NCBI GenBank assembly: GCA_963972525.1
Contig: CAXAUZ010000004.1
Location: 1-64,000, forward strand
DNA length: 64,000 nt
Direction of reading: 5' to 3'
From: Salinilacustrithrix sp003476595
GTDB taxonomy: Bacteria; Actinomycetota; Acidimicrobiia; Acidimicrobiales; Salinilacustritrichaceae
The notes beneath the pieces are model-generated. The model saw only the letters and a list, made by a program, of their open reading frames with translations. It was not told where the DNA came from and ran no database searches. Of this stretch, positions 57,598-64,000 are shown piece after piece (the stretch's first letter is position 1; every line of letters begins with the position of its first letter). A program made the position numbers and the translations under genes.

Positions 57598-59727
57598 ATG
57601 CGATTCAAGTCCCGCACCCGGGCCTTGGCGGCGTCGGCTCTTGCCGCGTCCCTCGGACTCGCCGGGTTGGCGCTGACCGCGCCATCAGCAACGGCAGCGG
57701 AGCAGACGGAGGTCGTTCGCGTCTCCGGCCCCACCCGCTACGGCACTGCGGTCGAAGCCGCAGAGACCGGTTTCCCCGGCGGCGCCACCGATGCGGTGCT
57801 CGCCTCGGGTCAGAAGTTCCCTGATGCCCTGGCCGCCGGCGGTCTCGCCGGAACCCTCGATGCTCCCATCCTGCTGACACCGCAGGGCGACCTCGATGAC
57901 ACCACGCTGACCGGCCTCGAGGACCTCGACGCGTCGACCGTCACGATCGTCGGCGGCCCGGATGCGGTCTCCCTCGACGTGGAGCTGGAGCTGGAGGCCG
58001 AGGGGTTCACCGTCGAACGCATCGCCGGAGCGAACCGGTTCGACACGGCAGCTGACATCGCTGCGGAGGTCGGCGGCACCACCGCCGTCCTGGCCAACGG
58101 CTTCCGGTTCCCGGACGCCCTCGCCATCAGCCCCGGTGCGCACGAGCTCGAGCTCCCGGTGCTGCTGACCGGCGCCGACGAGCTGGCCGCTGAAGCGGCG
58201 TCGTACATCGATGACGCGAACGTGGACGAGGTGCTCATCGTCGGGGGTGTCGATGTCGTGTCCCAGGAGATCGAGGACGGGCTCGAGGCTGACGGCATCG
58301 ACGTGACCCGACTCGCGGGCGGCGATCGGTACGACACCGCTGTGGAGATCGCCGAGTTCCACCTGGCCAACGGGTTCAGTGCTGATGAGCTGGTCCTCGC
58401 CACGGGTGAGAACTTCGCCGACGCGCTCTCCGGAGGTCCGATGGCCTCTCAGCTCCTGGCGCCCATGGTGCTGACGCAGACGGACGTGCTCACCCGCGTG
58501 ACGGAGTCGTTCATCCACGACGTCGCCCCCGCCGCCGACACCATCTACGTCCTCGGCGGGCCGGCCGCCGTCTCCTCGGGCGTCGCGGATGCTGCGGCTG
58601 AGGCCGCCGTGGACGACTCCACGCCCGCCGTGGTCGAAACCGCCACTGCCGCCGACGTCGCCGGCGAAGACGACCAGGTGGTGGTCGTGTTCGACCAGGC
58701 TGTCCAGGGCGACGGCACCTACACGGTCTCCGACGGCACGACCGACCTTGAGTACGCAGTCGCATCCGGTGAGGACACCGACACCCTGGTGCTCGCACCG
58801 GTGGCTGCGGGCGCGGACTTCGACGATTTCGACGAGAACGACTACACGCTGACCTTCTCCGATGAGATCGACGTGGACGGGACGAGCGCGGACGACGGCA
58901 CCATCGACATCGACGAGAGCGGTGCCAACGCCGAAGGCCTCGAGCCGGAGCAGACTCGGGTCGTGAGCGCGGACACGCTCCGGGCATACGCCACGATCCA
59001 GGCGGCGATCGACGCCGAGGACACCGCCGACGTCGGCGGTAGCGACCGCCTCGAGGCCTACTCGGCCGACGGCGACCCCTTCGACGAGCTCGTGACGGTT
59101 TCGAAGGACGGCATCACGATCGTCGGCAACGCCGCCGACGGTTCGGGTCTGGCGGACCTGTCCGGCACGTTCCTCGTGGCCGGTGTCAGCGACGTCACCA
59201 TCGAAGGCTTCGCGATCTCCGGATTCGACGTCGTGCAGAGCGTGACCTCCGGCTTCTACCTCGATGACGTCGAGGGCCTGGAGCTTCGCGACAACCTCGT
59301 GACCGGCGACGGTCCCGATGGTGAGGACAAGGGCGTCATCAACTCGAACAACTCGGCCGTCGAGGAGGCGGTCATCGTGGACAACACGTTCACCGGACTG
59401 CGGCAGGGGACGTTCGCCAACCCGAGCGCCGATCTCACCGTGCAGGACAACGTCTTCGAAGGCAATGGATACGGCTCTGCGAACGACGCTGACTCGGTGA
59501 TCACCGGGAACACATTCGTGGACAACGCGTTCGAAGGTGTCGGTCTCGGCTCTGATGGCACGACGGTGACCGGTAACACGTTCGAGGGTGACGCGACCGC
59601 CTACGTGTGTGACTACACGACCGCCTACGACATGGCTGCGGTGGCGAGCGCGAACACCTTCCCGGACGGTCGTACCGTCCAGGACGACGACAGCAGCCCG
59701 GACTGCATCGTCTCGACCGACGTGTAG
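57598..59727 (+). CDS. CWB2 surface protein with C-terminal beta-helix
   Basis: 709 residues. A signal peptide (ALAASALAASLGLAGLALTAPSATA) ends near residue 34. Three CWB2 repeats start at VVRVSGPTRYGTAVEAAE, VERIAGANRFDTAADIAAE and VTRLAGGDRYDTAVEIAEF. An acidic linker and an SbsA-Ig-like part (VVVVFDQAVQGDGTYTVSDG) lead to a right-handed beta-helix of short repeats (VIVDNTFTGLRQGTF, LTVQDNVFEGNGYGS, VITGNTFVDNAFEGVG, TTVTGNTFEGDAT), typical of carbohydrate-binding or cleaving folds. It is probably wall-attached with an exposed glycan-interacting tail. It has a consensus promoter and ends in a clear hairpin terminator. Confidence 0.85.
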   Translation: MRFKSRTRALAASALAASLGLAGLALTAPSATAAEQTEVVRVSGPTRYGTAVEAAETGFPGGATDAVLASGQKFPDALAAGGLAGTLDAPILLTPQGDLDDTTLTGLEDLDASTVTIVGGPDAVSLDVELELEAEGFTVERIAGANRFDTAADIAAEVGGTTAVLANGFRFPDALAISPGAHELELPVLLTGADELAAEAASYIDDANVDEVLIVGGVDVVSQEIEDGLEADGIDVTRLAGGDRYDTAVEIAEFHLANGFSADELVLATGENFADALSGGPMASQLLAPMVLTQTDVLTRVTESFIHDVAPAADTIYVLGGPAAVSSGVADAAAEAAVDDSTPAVVETATAADVAGEDDQVVVVFDQAVQGDGTYTVSDGTTDLEYAVASGEDTDTLVLAPVAAGADFDDFDENDYTLTFSDEIDVDGTSADDGTIDIDESGANAEGLEPEQTRVVSADTLRAYATIQAAIDAEDTADVGGSDRLEAYSADGDPFDELVTVSKDGITIVGNAADGSGLADLSGTFLVAGVSDVTIEGFAISGFDVVQSVTSGFYLDDVEGLELRDNLVTGDGPDGEDKGVINSNNSAVEEAVIVDNTFTGLRQGTFANPSADLTVQDNVFEGNGYGSANDADSVITGNTFVDNAFEGVGLGSDGTTVTGNTFEGDATAYVCDYTTAYDMAAVASANTFPDGRTVQDDDSSPDCIVSTDV

Positions 59728-59753
59728 GAACACCGGTTGTCATGATCGCTGCC

Positions 59754-59785
59754 AAGCCCCGGCCCTCTCTGGAGGGTCGGGGCTT
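59754..59785 (+). terminator. Hairpin terminator after the 57598 CWB2 gene
   Basis: aagccccggccctc (59754-59767) pairs with gagggtcggggctt (59772-59785) with one G-U pair and a TCTG loop. The stem is 14 bp, with a short T-containing stretch downstream. Confidence 0.75.
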
Positions 59786-59884
59786 CGGTCGTTCTCGGAG
59801 CCTGCCCTCCATGCCCGGGCGAGCGTCGTGGACGAGCAGGGCTCGCGCTGCTCGGCGGCGAACTCACCTGCGGAACCAAGGCGG

Positions 59885-59902
59885 GCCTGCTCCAGAGCAG
59901 GC
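59885..59902 (+). other. Leader hairpin before the 59933 CWB2 gene
   Basis: gcctgct (59885-59891) pairs with agcaggc (59896-59902) around a CCAG loop, 30 nt before the ATG and just upstream of GGGAG at 59917-59921. It could modulate translation. No TANNNT promoter is visible between the terminator and the gene, so the promoter is unresolved. Confidence 0.35.
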
Positions 59903-59932
59903 GTCGCGAACACGCAGGGAGCACAGCGACAC

Positions 59933-62686
59933 ATGAACCCCACCACCCGTCGGGTGCGGCGCCTCGCCGCGTCCGTCACCTTCGCCGCCATCGCGGGCGG
60001 CCTGGCGCTGCCGCTGCTGGCCACGCCGGCCGGTGCCGTGCAGGAGACCGACACCAGCCGCCTGCAGGGCCAGGATCGGTACGGCACGGCCGCGGCGGTC
60101 GCCCTCGACACCTTCTCCGACGGTGCCGACTCCGTCGTGCTGGCCACCGGGCAGACGTTCGCCGATGCCCTCGCCGCCAACGGCCTCGCCGGCGCCCTCG
60201 GTGCGCCCATCCTGCTGACGACCACGGATGAGCTGCCCGAGGTCACCGAGGAGGCCCTCACGACCCTCGGTCCCGACACCGTCTACGTCATGGGCGGCAC
60301 CGCCGCCGTCAGCCAGGACGTCGAGGACGGGCTGGCAGGGGACTACGACATCGAGCGGGTCGAAGGCCAGAACCGCTGGGAGACCGCGGCTGCCGCCGGT
60401 GCAGCGATCGACGCCACCGACGACAGCATCCCGGCCACCACCGACGACGGTCTCGGCTCCACCTCCGACGGCATCACCGCCGTGCTGGCCAACGGGCTGA
60501 ACTTCCCCGACGCCGTCTCCGCCGGTCCGGTCGCGTTCGCCGGTCGCCTGCCCGTGCTCCTCACCGAAGCCGGCCGCATCCCCGACGCCACCAGCGCCGC
60601 ACTCGAGGACCTCGGCATCGAGCACGTGCTCCTCATCGGCGGCACCACCGTGATCAACGACAGCATCGAGACCGCGCTCGAGGCCGACGGCTACACCACC
60701 GAGCGCCTCGCCGGCGACGACCGCTGGGCCACCAACGTGCAGGTCAACGAGTACGCGACGGCCGAGCTCGGCTTCGGGGGCGCCACGGCCTACCTGTCCA
60801 CCGGGCTCAAGTTCCCGGACTCCCTCGCCGGCGGTCCGCTCGCCGGCACCGGGGCAGCCCCACTGGTGCTCACCGCCCCGACGACCCTCCCGGGCGCAGC
60901 GAGCTCGTACCTGGCGACCAACGCCAACGCCATCGACGAGATCATCGCCATCGGCGGCCCCGCCGCCGTGAGCGACGCAACGCTCGCTGACGCAGCCGAG
61001 GCGGCCCAGCTCAGCACCAACCGCGCCTTCGTGGTCGCGCCCTCCGAGCCCGCCACGCAGCCGCTCAGCACCCTGTTCCTCACCAGCGAGGGTGCCCGCA
61101 CCTTCGAGGTCAGCGGCCTCGAGCCCGGTGGCAGCTACGTGATCGCCCTCCTCGATGCCGAGACCGTGGACCCGACCGGCGGCGTGAGCTTCGACGCCTA
61201 CTCGCTCTCCGATGAGGCGGCCACGTCGATCGAGTCCGTCAACGGCACACCCACCGGCGCGGCCGGCGGCATCGAGACCGTCCAGGAGGACGCCACCGCC
61301 ACCGAGGACGGCACCCTCACCTTCGTCGTGGATGCCACCGAGCCCGACTCGATCTTCCCCGTCGTGTTCGAGGACCTCGACGGCAACGGCGAGCTCACCC
61401 TCGCCGGCGACGTCGCCGACGAGCCCTTCGGCCTGGGCGGCAAGACGACCTGGCTGCCGGCCGAGGCCGCCGACGACACCTACGAGGGCGTCACCGTCAC
61501 CGCGCTGAACCTGGACGACAACTACTTCGTGGCCGGCGGCGACACGTTCCTCTACGGCACCACCGACCGCTTCCGCGGCGACACCCGCACGGTGGAGAGC
61601 GCCACCATCACCCCCGGTCAGTTCGAGGGGATGCTCAGCGTCGGTGACGTCCTCGACATCGAGTACTTCCGAGATGCCCAGGCGCTCTTTGACGTCGTCA
61701 CCGATGACATCCCCGACATCGACGACGTGACGGCGTCCACGCCGAGCGTCTCCAACCCCAACCTGGTGCAGGTCTCCTGGGTGCCCTCGGAGCAGGCCGA
61801 CGTCCTCTACTCGGTGTACCGCGACGATGGTGACGGCACCTTCGACGACGGCGACGCCATCGTCTCCGCCACGGGGGCATCGACCACCCGCACCTTCGTT
61901 GAGCCGTCCAGCACCGCTGGTGTGCGCTACATCGTCGTGCCCGAGGGCGGCACGTCCGGGACCCCCGACACCCTCGACGATGGTGGCGATCCGGTGACGT
62001 TCCTCAGCAACGAGATCGTCCCCGGCGTGACGCTGTTCGGGCTCACCAACGGGACCACCGTGTCGGAGAACGCCGGCCTCGCCCTCCTGAACGCCGGCGA
62101 CCAGTTCATGCTGCACTTCTCCCGCGACGTGCAGGTGGCATCGAACGCCAGCATCACGGTCCGCCAGGGGACCGGCAACCAGGTCACCCTCACCAACGGC
62201 ACGGCGACCTCGAGCTGGGCGGTCGATGGCAGCACGATCACGATCACGCTGGGCTCCGGCGCCGACGCCGCCCCGGACATCGCCTACGGCGAGGAGACGA
62301 TGATCACCGTCCTGTCCGGTGTCCGTGACGCCGGCGGCACGACCGTGCCGGTCACCGCACTGCGCGACCGGGTGCTGGAGAACGACGGTCCCGAGCTGAT
62401 GGTGGAGTCCACCACCTGCGATGTCGGCGACACGACCTGCACGATCGCCTTCAACGAGCCGGTCGGCGGCTCGGCCGCCAGCCGCAGCAGCTACGACTAC
62501 CGGCCCGACCCGGCCGGCACGTTCCTGACCGACGTCGGGCTCGGGGCAGATGGCCGGACGATCACGCTGACGTTCGCTCCTGGCGTCGGTGCCGATGACC
62601 GGCTCCGCCCCCGCACCAACCTCGCCGCCGTGAGCGACGACGACGGCCAGGCGAGCACCCAGGCGCTGTTCGACTTCGTGCGCTGA
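59933..62686 (+). CDS. Large CWB2 surface protein (S-layer-like)
   Basis: 917 residues. The signal peptide ASVTFAAIAGGLALPLLATPAGA is cut near residue 37. CWB2 repeats begin at SRLQGQDRYGTAAAVALD, IERVEGQNRWETAAAAGA and TERLAGDDRWATNVQVNEY. The C-terminal 500 residues share with the 26324 protein a segment with GGKTTWLPAEA, NYFVAGGDTFLYGTTDRF and QFEGMLSVGDVLDIE, then fibronectin-like and SbsA-Ig-like parts (LFGLTNGTTVSENAG, CTIAFNEPVGGSAA). It is a likely wall-anchored surface-layer component. GGGAG 11 nt upstream sets the start. Its signal-peptide DNA is duplicated at 52987-53045. Confidence 0.85.
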   Translation: MNPTTRRVRRLAASVTFAAIAGGLALPLLATPAGAVQETDTSRLQGQDRYGTAAAVALDTFSDGADSVVLATGQTFADALAANGLAGALGAPILLTTTDELPEVTEEALTTLGPDTVYVMGGTAAVSQDVEDGLAGDYDIERVEGQNRWETAAAAGAAIDATDDSIPATTDDGLGSTSDGITAVLANGLNFPDAVSAGPVAFAGRLPVLLTEAGRIPDATSAALEDLGIEHVLLIGGTTVINDSIETALEADGYTTERLAGDDRWATNVQVNEYATAELGFGGATAYLSTGLKFPDSLAGGPLAGTGAAPLVLTAPTTLPGAASSYLATNANAIDEIIAIGGPAAVSDATLADAAEAAQLSTNRAFVVAPSEPATQPLSTLFLTSEGARTFEVSGLEPGGSYVIALLDAETVDPTGGVSFDAYSLSDEAATSIESVNGTPTGAAGGIETVQEDATATEDGTLTFVVDATEPDSIFPVVFEDLDGNGELTLAGDVADEPFGLGGKTTWLPAEAADDTYEGVTVTALNLDDNYFVAGGDTFLYGTTDRFRGDTRTVESATITPGQFEGMLSVGDVLDIEYFRDAQALFDVVTDDIPDIDDVTASTPSVSNPNLVQVSWVPSEQADVLYSVYRDDGDGTFDDGDAIVSATGASTTRTFVEPSSTAGVRYIVVPEGGTSGTPDTLDDGGDPVTFLSNEIVPGVTLFGLTNGTTVSENAGLALLNAGDQFMLHFSRDVQVASNASITVRQGTGNQVTLTNGTATSSWAVDGSTITITLGSGADAAPDIAYGEETMITVLSGVRDAGGTTVPVTALRDRVLENDGPELMVESTTCDVGDTTCTIAFNEPVGGSAASRSSYDYRPDPAGTFLTDVGLGADGRTITLTFAPGVGADDRLRPRTNLAAVSDDDGQASTQALFDFVR

Positions 62687-62742
62687 GCAGCGCAGGCCAG
62701 GGCATCCCCGTCCCACCGGCAGCATCGCAGCAGACTGGACGC

Positions 62743-64000
62743 GTGGTCGGGCTGATGGTCGTCGGGTGGGCAGTGGCTGCCCTGGCCGGCGCGCTCGCCT
62801 TCCGGTTCCGCCGGCGTGTCCGGCTCGCCACCGTTCAGAGCGACTCGCTCCACCACCAGCTGGCCGCCAGCGAGGCGTTCAGCCGCAGCCTGGTCGAGGC
62901 CACCGACGAGGCCATCCTCACCATCCGGGAGGACGGCATCGTCGGCTCGGCCAACCACGCGGCGACCCGACTCCTGGGCCTGGCTGCATCGGCCGTGGTG
63001 GGCAAGCCCGCCACCGACCTGGCCGACCGGTTCCCGCTGCTCGCCGACCTCCCAGTCGGCCTCACCGACGCCGACACGGTCGTCCACCACCCCAGCGCAC
63101 GTCGGGCCGTCTCGGTGACCACCCGGGCCACCGGTGACGAGGACGACCCGGTCATCGCCGTGTTCGCCCGCGACATCAGCGAGCGCAAGATCCTCGAGGA
63201 GCAGCTCGCCCACCAGGCCACCCACGACGACCTCACCGGCCTGGCCAACCGGGCCAGCCTCGTCGGCGAGCTGGACCGGGCGGCGGCACGGGCCGAGCGG
63301 TCGGGTCAGGGGTTCGGACTGCTGTTCATCGACCTCGACCGGTTCAAGTCGGTCAACGACACCCTCGGCCACCGCGTCGGCGACGTCGTGCTCCAACGGG
63401 TCGCCGAGCGACTGCTGCAGGCCACCCGTGACACCGACCTCGTGGCCCGCAACGGCGGTGACGAGTTCGTGGTGCTGGCCGAGGAGGCCGGCGACGTCAC
63501 CGTCGTCGCCCGCCTCGCCGAACGCATCCAGGACGCGCTGTCGGTGCCGGTCGCCCTCGACGACGACGTCATCCCCGTGTCCGCGTCGATCGGCGTGGCC
63601 TGGCTCGAGCCGGGCGACCCCCACACCCTCGACCAGCTGCGCGACGCCGACGTGGCGATGTACCACGCCAAGTCCTCGGGCCCCGGCCAGATCCGGGTGT
63701 TCGACGACGACATGCGCCTCGCGGTCGAGCAGCGCTTCGACCTCGAGCGGGAGCTGCGCCGGGCCGTCGGCGTCGGCGCGCTCGACGCCTGCATCCAGCC
63801 GGTGCTCGACCTGCGCACCGGCCAGATCGTCGGAGGCGAGCTGCTCTGCCGCTGGACCACCGAGGACGGCCGCGAGGTCCCGCCCGAGGCGTTCATCGAG
63901 GTGGCCGAGGACTCCACCCTCGTCATCGAGATCGGCCGCTGGATGCTCGACCGGGCCGGCAGCGTGCTCGGCGACTGGGCCCAGGACCGCAGCCAGGGCC
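62743..64000 (+). CDS. PAS-GGDEF-EAL cyclic-di-GMP protein, 3' end outside window
   Basis: At least 419 residues, open to the window end. One N-terminal membrane helix (MVVGWAVAALAGALAFRF) is followed by a PAS domain (SLVEATDEAILTIREDGIVG), a GGDEF domain with ATHDDLTGLANRASL, FIDLDRFKSVNDTLGH and an intact NGGDEFVVL, and the start of an EAL domain whose signature reads GGELLCRW rather than GxEALxRW. The GGDEF part should make cyclic-di-GMP. The EAL part may be altered, but most of it lies outside. The GTG at 62743 is the likely start; ATG 62755 is possible. Confidence 0.8.
   Translation, partial: MVGLMVVGWAVAALAGALAFRFRRRVRLATVQSDSLHHQLAASEAFSRSLVEATDEAILTIREDGIVGSANHAATRLLGLAASAVVGKPATDLADRFPLLADLPVGLTDADTVVHHPSARRAVSVTTRATGDEDDPVIAVFARDISERKILEEQLAHQATHDDLTGLANRASLVGELDRAAARAERSGQGFGLLFIDLDRFKSVNDTLGHRVGDVVLQRVAERLLQATRDTDLVARNGGDEFVVLAEEAGDVTVVARLAERIQDALSVPVALDDDVIPVSASIGVAWLEPGDPHTLDQLRDADVAMYHAKSSGPGQIRVFDDDMRLAVEQRFDLERELRRAVGVGALDACIQPVLDLRTGQIVGGELLCRWTTEDGREVPPEAFIEVAEDSTLVIEIGRWMLDRAGSVLGDWAQDRSQG

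Noticed and set aside
1..64000. tRNA, rRNA, CRISPR arrays, insertion sequences, integrase or attachment sites
   Set aside because: No T-loop-like tRNA ends, regularly spaced repeats, transposase or integrase motifs, or terminal inverted repeats were seen by reading both strands. A dedicated tRNA/IS scan was not possible.

Overview
The window is very GC-rich, densely packed actinobacterial DNA. The abundance of cell-wall-binding-repeat (CWB2) surface proteins, the near absence of Shine-Dalgarno sites at the first genes of transcription units, and the general gene content fit class Acidimicrobiia (Iamia/Aquihabitans/Ilumatobacter type). That placement is inference from gene content. No tRNA, rRNA, CRISPR array, insertion sequence or prophage was recognised, and no gene-free stretch exceeds 300 bases.

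1-22 kb is mostly housekeeping and signalling. It opens with the end of an acyl-CoA dehydrogenase, followed by an ECF sigma factor with a membrane anti-sigma-like partner. Next comes a tiny ORF behind an extraordinarily long ribosome-binding site (2660-2725), then a hydrolase, a DNA-repair glycosylase, malonyl-CoA decarboxylase and pyruvate dehydrogenase E1 (aceE). An overlapping operon follows: RNase HI-SLOG fusion, hydantoinase A and B, and a hybrid histidine kinase. The block ends with a REC-GAF-EAL protein, a GAF protein, a TetR/MpaB-type oxygenase pair, a zinc-ribbon protein, a membrane flippase-like protein and a GT4 glycosyltransferase.

22-63 kb reads as one large cell-surface region. 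A sigma factor fused to a membrane anchor and an outer domain (22034) sits directly before a CWB2 protein, and a second, strongly promoted CWB2 protein follows (26324). From 29 to 57 kb lies a glycan locus: a DUF2723 membrane glycosyltransferase, a Wzm/Wzt-type ABC exporter, three GT2 enzymes (one fused to a methyltransferase-like domain), an AlkP-superfamily hydrolase, an O-antigen-ligase/TPR protein, a formyltransferase and a GNAT. It also holds seven PaaK/CapK-like adenylating enzymes (one a pseudogene), a BKACE-GNAT fusion, a gamma-glutamyltransferase and an SsuABC/NitT-like importer. Two more CWB2 proteins (57598, 59933) close the region. A 59-bp relic of a CWB2 signal peptide lies inside it, at 52987. 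The last gene is a PAS-GGDEF-EAL protein cut by the window end.

Twenty-three gene starts carry a TANNNT hexamer 6-9 nt upstream of the start codon, the hallmark of leaderless transcripts. The two most clearly promoted CWB2 genes instead have -35/-10 promoters with 17-bp spacers, leaders of 100 nt or more and real ribosome-binding sites. The working hypothesis is that the 29-57 kb locus makes an acyl-modified surface polymer, possibly the one to which the flanking CWB2 proteins attach.
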